This document shows, in pieces, positions 8,701 to 16,334 of a stretch of 64,000 nt of DNA (positions are counted from its first letter, which is position 1; each line of letters begins with the position of its first letter). Under the pieces are notes generated by a model. It was not told the DNA's origin and did not search any database. It saw nothing but the letters and a program-made list of their open reading frames with translations. Both the position numbers and the translations under genes were made by a program. The DNA lies in NCBI GenBank assembly GCA_038062375.1, contig JBBTXG010000008.1, forward strand, positions 1-64,000. The letters run 5' to 3'. The stretch is from JBBTXG01 sp038062375. GTDB taxonomy: Bacteria > Patescibacteriota > Minisyncoccia > Minisyncoccales > UBA10102.

Positions 8701-9276
8701 TTATTCAAGAACATCAAGTCTGCGCTGCGAAACGGTTGTTTGAAAAAACATCTCGGCTGCCCCTTTTGCCTTCACTTGGAGAGAAAAAGTAACACGAGAT
8801 TGACGGGGTGGCGCCTCCTCCTGATAGGCACCTTGGGCAATAAAGGTGAGTATCTGGATAGTAAGATCATTTGGAGTTAAGGCTTGGGCAGTACCAAGGT
8901 TTGCTTGGGTATGATCGCTGGAAATCCGTTCTTTTATCTGTTCTGTATCAAGAAAAAATTCGCGGCATCGATTGTTGCGATCGAGAAATCGGATACGGGA
9001 TCCTCCTCCCCCAACTTCATAATTCCATCCTCTTCCTGCCGTAGTCAAGCAGCTCGCGGGACTATTCAGCTCTTTGCGTGCTTGACGCAAAGCTCTGCTC
9101 ATGTATTCTGAAACAAAGGAAATTTGATCGACAATGGCCTGTTTTCCAAGCGCGTTCCGTTGAGCAGCAATTCCAGATACCAATAGACTGAACGCTGCGC
9201 CCCCGATGAGAGAAAAAATTGCCATCCCAACAAGAAGTTCAACGAGGGTAAAACCCCTCCCCTTCCCGTTTCCCAT
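8701..9276 (-). CDS. PilW-like minor prepilin
   Basis: About 191 residues from the ATG at 9274-9276 (MGNGKGRG), the methionine closest to the cleavage site; an upstream ATG at 9306 would overlap the previous gene by 23 bp. The type III signal is plain: KGRG followed by FTLVELLVGMAIFSLIGGAAF, with Glu at +5. The globular part has two Cys residues. It sits between the PilV-like and PilX-like genes. Processed by the PilD encoded at 13903-14694. Confidence 0.82.
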   Translation of the reverse strand: MGNGKGRGFTLVELLVGMAIFSLIGGAAFSLLVSGIAAQRNALGKQAIVDQISFVSEYMSRALRQARKELNSPASCLTTAGRGWNYEVGGGGSRIRFLDRNNRCREFFLDTEQIKERISSDHTQANLGTAQALTPNDLTIQILTFIAQGAYQEEAPPRQSRVTFSLQVKAKGAAEMFFQTTVSQRRLDVLE

Positions 9277-9283
9277 TTGAATT

Positions 9284-9823
9284 TTATGGAACGAAAAGCC
9301 AATCATATAATTCAGTTGCGGCAAGCACCTTGTAGGATGCTCCCCTTTCTTGCCAAGAAACCTCAACCTCAACCAACATCTTTGTTGTGAGGCCATCAGG
9401 AGTAATTGTTATTTTTCTCTTGAAAATCATATCGTTCCCCACATCGTAACTGTACAGCACTCCACTCTTGCGAAGGAAACGCAAGGAAGCTGCTGGCGCT
9501 AACACCGTATCATCATAATCCGCCTCGCAACCTCCGCTGCATCCATCAAGGCCTGCTCTCCAGTTTGTTCCCACCCCTCTCCGAATTTGTAGAAAATTCG
9601 TATCTCTGATATTCCGAACAATCTCAACGCCTTCTTGCGCGAGATAGGCAGCAACAAGCCGATTACTTACGACAGAAGAGAAAGCGATATTTTGCGCCAC
9701 AACCGCAAACATTCCTATCGCGCCAATAGTCAGCACCGAGACCGCAATAAGAACTTCCAGGAGGGTAAACCCTCTCTCCAAATCATTTTTCACTTTGCGT
9801 GTTGTAGCTTTCACTTCCTTCAT
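9284..9823 (-). CDS. PilV-like minor prepilin
   Basis: 179 residues. The leader MKEVKATTRKVKNDLERG is followed by FTLLEVLIAVSVLTIGAIG, a canonical class III prepilin cleavage site with Glu +5, and then the PilV-like motif YLAQEGVEIVRNIRDTNF. Its start overlaps the stop of the FimT/GspH-like gene by 4 bp, so translation is coupled. Confidence 0.85.
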   Translation of the reverse strand: MKEVKATTRKVKNDLERGFTLLEVLIAVSVLTIGAIGMFAVVAQNIAFSSVVSNRLVAAYLAQEGVEIVRNIRDTNFLQIRRGVGTNWRAGLDGCSGGCEADYDDTVLAPAASLRFLRKSGVLYSYDVGNDMIFKRKITITPDGLTTKMLVEVEVSWQERGASYKVLAATELYDWLFVP

Positions 9824-10383
9824 TGGAGATCCACCATCCCACTTTTATTTACCGTAATCGTTTTTGTTTGACTCGGATCGTTTTCCAATTCGAGCGTAAT
9901 GGTACCCTCAGCAACAGCGCCTGGCTCAATGAAAATGGTGGGATCTGGCGGAAGAAAGAATACGTTGAATTGAGGACTCGGATTCACTTCTCTGATTCTC
10001 ACGCCCTTTTCAAAACCCAAAACTTCTTTCTGCCTATCCACCCCTCCCCCTCCTCCGTCACACCTCTGGCCTTGATACCCTGGACTTCCTCCGCACTCCA
10101 CATACACAAGATAACACTTTTTGGTATCCGCATTTTGTGTATCAAAATGGATTCCATACCCGGAGAAACCCGCGCATCCTCCCCCGGTGTATGGTTCTGC
10201 TCTCAATGAAAGATCCGCTGCTTTTCGAATATCTCTTGCGACTTTGTGAGCTGCGCGATCCAAAGTCAAACTTTGCTCTCCTTTCCGGACACTTGCCAAC
10301 ACGATCCCACTGATAAGAACAATAATTCCGATAGCCACCAAAAGCTCGATTACAGTGAATCCTTGATTTTTTGTTTGGGACAT
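9820..10383 (-). CDS. FimT/GspH-like minor prepilin
   Basis: 187 residues. A very short leader, MSQTKNQG, precedes FTVIELLVAIGIIVLISGIVL; the helix continues into RAAHKVARDIRKAADLSLRA, typical of GspH/FimT pseudopilins. The middle is Gly- and Cys-rich (GGGCAGFSGYG, CGGSPGYQG). First of the four overlapping minor-pilin genes, and 28 bp after the LamG protein gene. Confidence 0.83.
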   Translation of the reverse strand: MSQTKNQGFTVIELLVAIGIIVLISGIVLASVRKGEQSLTLDRAAHKVARDIRKAADLSLRAEPYTGGGCAGFSGYGIHFDTQNADTKKCYLVYVECGGSPGYQGQRCDGGGGGVDRQKEVLGFEKGVRIREVNPSPQFNVFFLPPDPTIFIEPGAVAEGTITLELENDPSQTKTITVNKSGMVDLQ

Positions 10384-10411
10384 TTGAATTCAGACGTAAT
10401 TCGCTTTTTCG

Positions 10412-12466
10412 TTAGAAAGGTGATATTTCGCGCCAGCCAGGCAGAGGAATAGAAACGGTGAATGTCCGAGTGGTTTCACATCTCCCCCGGGGAGGAATCT
10501 CGGAAGCTGAAAGCTCATCGGTTACGCGCAGCAATACCGTATATAACCCCACCGCGTCATAACTTGTGCGCTGGTCACCTCGGCATGGCGAGGGCGAACC
10601 TACCCCACTGTCGCAATCAATCCCCGAAGGAACGTTGAAATCCCACTCGTAGCGAATAGAGTTATTGGTCTTACAGGAATAGGGATTATTGAAGCTATCA
10701 TAACAAGTCGAGCCATCGATCAGTTCCACTACTTCTCCTTTTGTCGGCTCTTGGGGCAGATAGGTAAACGAAGGTTGAGGAGCTGCATGGAGTCTCGTGG
10801 TAAAGGAGGGCCCCACGCTCCAATTGGAACGCATGTTCGTATTATCCCACACCCTTACCCTCCAGTAGTACGTCGTATTATACAAAAGACCAGATGGAGT
10901 ATTGTATATTTGAGAACCACAGAGCGGAGTACAGGCTGCATCAATAGCAAGGGAAGAAAAGTCCGAGTTATCATCAATCTGAATTTGATAGGCAATCTGG
11001 GTTTCACTCGCATCAGCATCAAAAAAGGTCCAAGAAAGGCGCTCGCGCGGATACCCATAGCCGCACTGATCTAGTGGAGTATGCAGCGGACTCACTGCCT
11101 GTGGCTTCGTAAGATCAATGAGCACGTTATAGTCTGGAACCAAACCCCCGCATCCTGCTTCGTTTTCACAGTTAAAACTCATCCACCCTACGACATTACC
11201 TCCCCATGCCCATCCCTTAAGTTCTCTATCTGTCTCATTCCATCTCACCCCCACATCTGCTGCAAGGAGCGTAATTTCTTCAGGAGTAAGCACCCTATTA
11301 TATACACGCGCCTCGTCGACAAGACCAATAAATCCCAGAAGGGGGTTCTCTGCTCCTCCCACTCGAAATTGTGCAGTACCGGCATAGAGATCGACGAGCG
11401 CGCCGCTGCCAGTCGTATCTGGACTTCCATTAATGTATAACAGGTAGTTGTCAATGGCAAAGTCTATGGTTACTGCAACGTGAGTCCATTGAACAACAGG
11501 GATCGCCGCCAAAGAGGTTCTGCGAACAGAATTAATCTCTGTTCTATCCTCTGACATCCAAATCCGGAGGCGGCCAACTCCTGCTCCTGACTCTGGCGTA
11601 GTTACTCCAAAAAGATATTCTCGCTCTCCTGCTTCATCAAATTTGCCCGCAATCGTACGTATTCCTATTCCACTTCCGGTGTTTGCAAAGCTACTCGGAT
11701 TTATCCATGCAGCAATAGAAAATTGACTCGTCGGAGTCGGAAACTCAAAATCAAGATCATCTCCCATACCCACTGCATCTGTCCCATTAAACCTCAATGC
11801 GCTGGCGCGTTTCCCTGCTTCCCACACCGGGCCTCCCACAAACGTCCCATTGTTCCCATTACCCGAAGAATCCGCGGCAGTCATTCCTGTTCCTTCATTA
11901 AACTTCCAATAACCCTGAAGTCCTGTGGTGGGTCCCGGAACCGCCATTGCGATCCATCCATCCCAACCGCCCGCGGCAGCTAAAGGAGGACCTTCGCAGT
12001 CATTCGCTGGAAGAACCGCCGCATCGTCAACTGCGGCGCATGCTCTTACCCAACCCTCTACGTCATGTGTTGCCCCAGTGGAGTTAAAAAAGATCCTTGC
12101 GGGAGTTGATGGCCCTATTGGCGGAGTGCTCGTTGGACTCATCTTAATCCAGCCTATGTTTGATGACCACGCATAACCAGAAAAATCTCCATAGTCTCCA
12201 GTCAGAGGAAAAGGAGCAAGGATCGGCACATTCACATTCACTCCGTAATCTACGGCTCCGCACGTGCCTTCGTTGGTGCAGTTAAAACTTAGCCACCCAA
12301 TGTTCGACGACCACGCCCACCCCGACGTATTTTGAGAAGCCGAAGCATACACTTCCCCTCGCTCCTCAAAAAGTGTCTCTCTCGTCACCAATAATCCAAG
12401 TCCAACAGTCACTGTCGCCAAGAAGAAAGGAATAATTCTTCGAAAAAATCCGGTAGATCTTACCAT
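10412..12466 (-). CDS. Exported LamG/PKD-like surface protein in the pilus cluster
   Basis: About 684 residues from the ATG at 12466, which has GGAG six bases upstream; the start overlaps the preceding gene by 7 bp. An N-terminal helix (IIPFFLATVTVGLGLLV) anchors or exports it. Three copies of a W-A-W-[SG]-[SG]-N-[IV]-GW motif follow or flank a LamG (concanavalin-like) domain that starts at GLQGYWKFNEGTG and ends at VDEARVYNRVLTPEEI. A fibronectin/PKD-like C-terminus follows (YYWRVRVWDNTN; RYEWDFNVPSG... YTVLLRVTDE). Its position between minor pilins and a second exported protein suggests a pilus-associated adhesin; this is inferred from context only. Confidence 0.82.
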   Translation of the reverse strand: MVRSTGFFRRIIPFFLATVTVGLGLLVTRETLFEERGEVYASASQNTSGWAWSSNIGWLSFNCTNEGTCGAVDYGVNVNVPILAPFPLTGDYGDFSGYAWSSNIGWIKMSPTSTPPIGPSTPARIFFNSTGATHDVEGWVRACAAVDDAAVLPANDCEGPPLAAAGGWDGWIAMAVPGPTTGLQGYWKFNEGTGMTAADSSGNGNNGTFVGGPVWEAGKRASALRFNGTDAVGMGDDLDFEFPTPTSQFSIAAWINPSSFANTGSGIGIRTIAGKFDEAGEREYLFGVTTPESGAGVGRLRIWMSEDRTEINSVRRTSLAAIPVVQWTHVAVTIDFAIDNYLLYINGSPDTTGSGALVDLYAGTAQFRVGGAENPLLGFIGLVDEARVYNRVLTPEEITLLAADVGVRWNETDRELKGWAWGGNVVGWMSFNCENEAGCGGLVPDYNVLIDLTKPQAVSPLHTPLDQCGYGYPRERLSWTFFDADASETQIAYQIQIDDNSDFSSLAIDAACTPLCGSQIYNTPSGLLYNTTYYWRVRVWDNTNMRSNWSVGPSFTTRLHAAPQPSFTYLPQEPTKGEVVELIDGSTCYDSFNNPYSCKTNNSIRYEWDFNVPSGIDCDSGVGSPSPCRGDQRTSYDAVGLYTVLLRVTDELSASEIPPRGRCETTRTFTVSIPLPGWREISPF

Positions 12467-13524
12467 AATGTTCTCCATGCGTAAACACCGCCGGCATTTT
12501 TCGCGCATACTTCCAACGTATCTTTTACCCCAGCACCTCCTTGTGTGAACCATACTGTTCCGCGTATGGCGGAAGTACATAATGGTTTTGGTGTCGAAGT
12601 ATTCAATCGAACACCTCCATTAACCTCCAACCGTTGACTTGGGCTTGCCACCCCAATCCCAATATCTCCACTCTGGGTAATTGCCAAACGACTCGTTCCT
12701 CCGCCCTGAAAATTATAGGCAAGAATAGTCCCTGAACTATCTGCAACGTTCCAAACGAAACTTGGGTCGGCTTGAAGGCTCCTTAAATCCTCAAGTCGAA
12801 ACGTGCCTCTCGGGGATGAATACGAATTTGCGGCCATGCTCACCAGAGGACCTGTGTCTGCGATCCCAGATGCATTCTCAAGAAGAAATCCTCCACCCTC
12901 AACCTCTAATCGTTTACTCGGCAGATTGGTCCCAATTCCTACATTTGTATTTTCTACTACAACAAATTCGCGCTGTGTACATATTCCGCCGCCAAAAGCT
13001 GTGCATTTCATTCCGTATGCTCCATGTACAATTCTTTCGGTCTCTGATTTTGGCACTCCAACTGTCAACCCCATAAGTATAAAAGTATCATCTCTTGTTG
13101 TCCTTCCATCCCCATCTATATCACCTCTTGCAAGTTCATCACGAGTAAGCGCTCTCAAGCCTGCATGATATTGTTCCATCCAAAGCGCATCGCCTACATC
13201 AGTGATGCCGTCTCCCGTCACATCACCAGAACCCCCGTCCACATATATTGACCCTGCTATGTCCAGAAGAGCAGCTGGACTCGCAATTCCAATTCCAACT
13301 CTGCCATACGGAACCAGAAATCCATTTGCAGCAATATTCGCTATATTCACCGCAAGACTTCCATCTTTGGTCTGCGCACTAGAGCTTACATTCAAGGGCG
13401 CAGGGGCATTGCCTCCCGGCGGGATTGCGGTCGGTGGATTCCATACTGCGAAGGTATAAAACCCAACCAGAAAAAGGAGTGTAAGGACTCCAAGGGCAAG
13501 TGAAACAAGTGTTTGTTTAGACAT
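12460..13524 (-). CDS. Membrane-anchored protein with dockerin-like calcium loops and fibre repeats
   Basis: 354 residues from the ATG at 13522-13524. One N-terminal hydrophobic helix (residues 6-28) and a Pro-rich stretch are followed by two copies of a V-G-I-G-[TI]-x-x-P-[AS]-x-x-L-[DE]-[IV] fibre motif plus a third, divergent one near 290. Residues 97-150 hold two dockerin/EF-hand-type loops (GDVTGDGITDVGDA and GDIDGDGRTTRDD) that probably bind calcium. The end is Cys-containing (CTSAIRGTVWFTQGG). Likely displayed outside the cell. It overlaps the LamG gene, so the two proteins are probably made together. Confidence 0.8.
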   Translation of the reverse strand: MSKQTLVSLALGVLTLLFLVGFYTFAVWNPPTAIPPGGNAPAPLNVSSSAQTKDGSLAVNIANIAANGFLVPYGRVGIGIASPAALLDIAGSIYVDGGSGDVTGDGITDVGDALWMEQYHAGLRALTRDELARGDIDGDGRTTRDDTFILMGLTVGVPKSETERIVHGAYGMKCTAFGGGICTQREFVVVENTNVGIGTNLPSKRLEVEGGGFLLENASGIADTGPLVSMAANSYSSPRGTFRLEDLRSLQADPSFVWNVADSSGTILAYNFQGGGTSRLAITQSGDIGIGVASPSQRLEVNGGVRLNTSTPKPLCTSAIRGTVWFTQGGAGVKDTLEVCAKNAGGVYAWRTLW

Positions 13525-13568
13525 ACAATTACTCGTAATTCTTACATTTGTAATGGACGACTTTCGAC

Positions 13569-13895
13569 TTATGGAAGCGCAGGCGCGCTCAATGATTTCA
13601 AAATTTCTTCTCTTTCCTGTTTCGTGGGGCGAATCCCTTGAGACGGCACAGACAAACTTTCTCCAATGCGCTTTCTCTGCTCATCGGAAATAGGAGAGGT
13701 CTCTTTTTCTGCAGGCACCGAGAGACTCTTGAGAATCTCATCTCTCGTCGGAAGCGACTGCTTTTGCTGCCGGGTTTCAAGAAGTTGATCTCTTTTTTCT
13801 TCTTGAGCTCCAAAATAAATCAAAAAACCTATTGCTGCCACCCCCACCAAGAGGGCTACGCCAATAAAAAGCGCAAGATCCCTTTTCTTTTCCAT
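13569..13895 (-). CDS. Small membrane protein with three SLSVP repeats
   Basis: 108 residues: a cytoplasmic N-terminus, one transmembrane helix (LALFIGVALLVGVAAIGFLIYFG) and a charged outer tail. The tail contains three imperfect repeats of about 22 residues, centred on REEILKSLSAPA, RDEILKSLSVPA and RKRIGESLSVPS. I know no matching family. It follows pilD by 7 bp and precedes the dockerin-like gene, so it probably belongs to the pilus operon. Confidence 0.7.
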   Translation of the reverse strand: MEKKRDLALFIGVALLVGVAAIGFLIYFGAQEEKRDQLLETRQQKQSLPTRDEILKSLSVPAEKETSPISDEQRKRIGESLSVPSQGIRPTKQEREEILKSLSAPALP

Positions 13896-13902
13896 AAAGG
13901 TA

Positions 13903-14694
13903 TCATACCAGGATCAAATTCAAATACCAATCCACAAGATCTTTTCCCCAGAGCAATGCAACAAGAGTACCCGCAATCAAAAATGGACCGAACGGGACCT
14001 CTGATGTAAGATTTTTCCTTCTTGTTGCAATAAGCACAAGTCCTCCCCCTGCTCCGATCACAAATGCAACAAAGAGAGCTACAAGAACATTTGGCCATCC
14101 AAGAAACAACCCCATAAAAAATGCGAGCTTCACATCGCCAAGGCCCATCCAGCGACCCCGAGACCCAAGAAAAATCGCAAGAAAAAAACCACTTGCAAAA
14201 AGTGCGGCTATCCAAAAGGAGACAAAATTTTCTAAATTTTCAAATTCCAAGAGGTGGTACAAAAGCGCCAATCCAGTCGCTCCATAAACGATTGTATCTG
14301 GAATAAGAAAATGCTTCAGATCGTACACAAAAATGATAATGAGTAAACTCGTCACCCCCCAAACATATGCCAAACGGAATATATGATCAATGGAAAAGAA
14401 CAGAGCGAAGCCACCATAAGAAAAGAAAATAAACAAAAAGACAACTCCCGTGCTCAATTCCACCAAGGGATACTGCCAAGAAATTTTTAAATGACAATAC
14501 CGACACTGCCCGCGCAAAAGGATAAAACTCAAAAGCGGAATCAAGTCTCTCCACGACAATTGATGCTTACAATGAGGACAATATGATCTTCCTTGAAATG
14601 CGCTCCCGCCTTTTTCCGTGCGATAGATTACCGCGTTCAAAAAACTCCCCACCACAGTTCCAAACAGGAAAACAAAAACCCAAAGAAAAAGCAT
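13903..14694 (-). CDS. pilD: Type IV prepilin peptidase PilD
   Basis: 263 residues from the ATG at 14692-14694 (MLFLWVFVFLFGTVVGSFLN). PilD cleaves the leader after Gly and N-methylates prepilins in the inner membrane. The A24A hallmarks are present: a zinc-binding domain with two CxxC pairs (CPHC at 39-42, CRYC at 64-67), and the two catalytic Asp residues in YDLKHFLIPD (D125) and GLGDVKL (D187). About eight membrane helices. It should process the five prepilins in this window. A longer upstream reading frame is less likely because the family starts at this helix. Confidence 0.93.
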   Translation of the reverse strand: MLFLWVFVFLFGTVVGSFLNAVIYRTEKGGSAFQGRSYCPHCKHQLSWRDLIPLLSFILLRGQCRYCHLKISWQYPLVELSTGVVFLFIFFSYGGFALFFSIDHIFRLAYVWGVTSLLIIIFVYDLKHFLIPDTIVYGATGLALLYHLLEFENLENFVSFWIAALFASGFFLAIFLGSRGRWMGLGDVKLAFFMGLFLGWPNVLVALFVAFVIGAGGGLVLIATRRKNLTSEVPFGPFLIAGTLVALLWGKDLVDWYLNLILV

Positions 14695-14858
14695 TTCTTT
14701 AGTATATCCGTTTTCCAGCTCCTCACAAGCTGTCGTCTTCTCTGGTCTCTCATCGCTTTCGGCGAATTCCCATCTGTATCCGAACACTCGTGGTATGATA
14801 GAAGCATGAAAAAACGCTCTTCCAAGCTTTCTCTTCCAAAAGACTATCCACTATTGTC

Positions 14859-14887
14859 TTGCATAATAATGTAGACGTACGTATAAT
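14859..14887 (+). promoter_or_regulatory. Promoter of the PaaX-like gene, embedded in dyad copy B
   Basis: TTGCAT (14859-14864), 17-nt spacer, TATAAT (14882-14887), 29 bp before the ATG at 14917. The -35 overlaps the left outer arm of dyad copy B and the -10 overlaps the inner right arm, so anything bound to the dyad would block RNA polymerase. Confidence 0.7.
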
Positions 14888-14896
14888 GAATTAAGC
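14861..14896. repeat. 36-bp concentric dyad, copy B (putative operator)
   Basis: Outer arms GCATAATA (14861-14868) and AATTAAGC (14889-14896) match at six of eight pairs; inner arms TAGAC (14872-14876) and GTATA (14881-14885). Spacing is identical to copies A, C and D. It sits directly before the PaaX-like gene. Confidence 0.7.
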
Positions 14897-14916
14897 AGTA
14901 ATAAAAAGATTCTCCA

Positions 14917-15492
14917 ATGAGAAAATATACATACTACTTTGCAAAACCCCGCTCAGCTATTACAAAAGATATTCTTTTCATGCTCCTTCTTGCTGGAATG
15001 ATCACCATTGCAGCCACCTCCCCCTATTTTGGAGTTGCGGTCTGGAGATCATTGCACAACAGAAAGAGATATGCAAAACGAAAATTCGCAGACACCTTCA
15101 CGAGGCTTTTGAGAAGAGGAATGATTGAGATGACTCGAAATGGACATGATATACACCTTACGCTTACCGAGAAAGGAAAAGAAGCGGCAGGATATATGCA
15201 AATTGATGAATTGAAAATTAAGAGGCCGAAAAGGTGGGATGGCTACTGGCGTCTCATTCTTTTCGATATTGCCAATTTAAAGACCATGCATCGCAATGCT
15301 TTTCGAGCAAAATTAAAAAGTTTAGGATTTACTCCTCTCCAAAAGAGCATATGGCTTTGCCCTTTTGATTGCAAACCAGAAATTGAAATTCTCAAAGATT
15401 TCTTTGGGCTCACCGAAAAAGAAGTTCGACTCGTGGTTGCCAAAAACATTGGGAACGAAACTTCTTTTCGACAGCATTATCGCCTCTCATAA
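14917..15492 (+). CDS. PaaX-like regulator: winged helix plus Cas2-fold domain
   Basis: 191 residues. Residues about 15-95 look like a winged helix-turn-helix (FADTFTRLLRRGMIEM... IHLTLTEKGKEAA). Residues about 100-180 resemble the central Cas2-like ferredoxin-fold domain of PaaX repressors (WRLILFDI..., KLKSLGFTPLQKSIWLCPF). The C-terminal domain of full PaaX (about 300 aa) is absent. The only plus-strand gene in a 14-kb minus-strand pilus region; dyad copies B and C flank it at 14861-14896 and 15534-15569. DNA binding and self-repression are inferred. No cas1 or CRISPR array is near, so I do not call it Cas2. Confidence 0.78.
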   Translation: MRKYTYYFAKPRSAITKDILFMLLLAGMITIAATSPYFGVAVWRSLHNRKRYAKRKFADTFTRLLRRGMIEMTRNGHDIHLTLTEKGKEAAGYMQIDELKIKRPKRWDGYWRLILFDIANLKTMHRNAFRAKLKSLGFTPLQKSIWLCPFDCKPEIEILKDFFGLTEKEVRLVVAKNIGNETSFRQHYRLS

Positions 15493-15533
15493 GTAATCTC
15501 CATAACCTGCTTTCCATATAAACAAAAGGGTCT

Positions 15534-15569
15534 GCTTAATATCTTATACGTATGTATAACTTGTTAAGT
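15534..15569. repeat. 36-bp concentric dyad, copy C
   Basis: Outer arms GCTTAATA (15534-15541) and TGTTAAGT (15562-15569), inner arms TATAC (15545-15549) and GTATA (15554-15558), common centre 15551.5. An extra half-site, ACTATTAAGTAA, follows at about 15583-15594. It lies 41 bp after the PaaX-like stop codon, between convergent genes. Confidence 0.72.
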
Positions 15570-15664
15570 AAATAACATATGAACTATTAAGTAAGGGGCA
15601 CGGTACACGGTAAAAATCGCTAAAACATCCTTCTTTTCCAAATCGCAAGTCGTAATAAAAAAGG

Positions 15665-15692
15665 AAACGCTCCGGTATGCACCGGAGCGTTT
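15665..15692 (-). terminator. Rho-independent terminator of the major prepilin gene
   Basis: A perfect 12-bp stem (AAACGCTCCGGT with ACCGGAGCGTTT) and a four-base loop, followed on the minus strand by CCTTTTTTATT. It lies 23 bp past the prepilin stop codon. On the plus strand it may also stop transcripts from the PaaX-like gene. Confidence 0.8.
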
Positions 15693-15715
15693 GAGATGAA
15701 ACAGGAAGGTTCTAA

Positions 15716-16183
15716 TTACAGACACGGTGTGGTTGGACCCGCACAGAGGTCATCGCCCGTTCTTCCTTGACTGCTCACACATACATAGGACGTAGCTCCA
15801 CTCGCAAGAGTTCCCGTAACACAGAAATCATTAGCGTCAGCGAAACAAACCGGCACACCAGGTGTTCCGTTTTGAGTATCGATGTCGGTCTCAATAGCTC
15901 CTAATTGAGCGCCGTACGTTGCGTGTGTCTCATTAAGAGTACCTGCTGCACACAAAGTAGCGTATGAGTTTGGACTCGCGATGTTATACACTAACGCAGC
16001 TTGGGATTGGGTTTGTGCCATTGCAGCTTTTATTCTCGCATCTTTTGCTTGGGTTCTTGCGCCTCCGAGGGAGACAAGAACAATTCCTGCCAACAGCCCA
16101 ATGATTGCGATCACCACGAGAAGTTCAATCAACGTGAAACCTTTCGACCCTCTCACATTCAGTCTTTTGGATAGCATGTGCAT
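15716..16183 (-). CDS. Major type IV prepilin (PilA/PilE-like)
   Basis: About 155 residues from the ATG at 16181-16183; a second ATG at 16177 is equally possible. The leader ends in RGSKG and is followed by FTLIELLVVIAIIGLLAGIVLVSL, the canonical prepilin helix with Glu +5. The globular part has the pseudopilin-like GARTQAKDARIKAAMAQTQSQAALVYN and two likely disulfide pairs (CAAGT, CFADANDFC, CVSSQG, C-terminal C). It has its own promoter and terminator, as suits a strongly expressed pilus subunit. Which prepilin dominates the fibre cannot be read from sequence alone. Confidence 0.85.
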   Translation of the reverse strand: MHMLSKRLNVRGSKGFTLIELLVVIAIIGLLAGIVLVSLGGARTQAKDARIKAAMAQTQSQAALVYNIASPNSYATLCAAGTLNETHATYGAQLGAIETDIDTQNGTPGVPVCFADANDFCVTGTLASGATSYVCVSSQGRTGDDLCAGPTTPCL

Positions 16184-16289
16184 AGTATTTTTACTGCTTA
16201 TCTCTTCACCAATAATTTCAAGCATCTATTCATCATCGACCTTTGAACTTATCGTATCACCTCTCATCGTATTTCTTCAATACTTTTTT

Positions 16290-16317
16290 ATTGTAGCACA
16301 CCAAAAGAACCAATCAA
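16290..16317 (-). promoter_or_regulatory. Promoter of the major prepilin gene
   Basis: On the minus strand: TTGATT (16317-16312), 16-nt spacer, TACAAT (16295-16290), about 107 bp before the prepilin ATG. The long leader would hold most of 16184-16283, possibly for translational control. Confidence 0.55.
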
Positions 16318-16334
16318 TTGGCGGCTGTGGAAAA

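Noticed and set aside
14917..15492. CRISPR-associated Cas2
   Set aside because: The fold is Cas2-like, but an N-terminal winged helix is present and there is no repeat-spacer array, cas1 or other cas gene. PaaX-like regulator is the better reading.
16325..16333. Fourth TGTGGAAAA promoter element at the end of pilC
   Set aside because: It lies at the 3' end of pilC and points away from the prepilin gene, with no promoter following on its strand. Probably chance.
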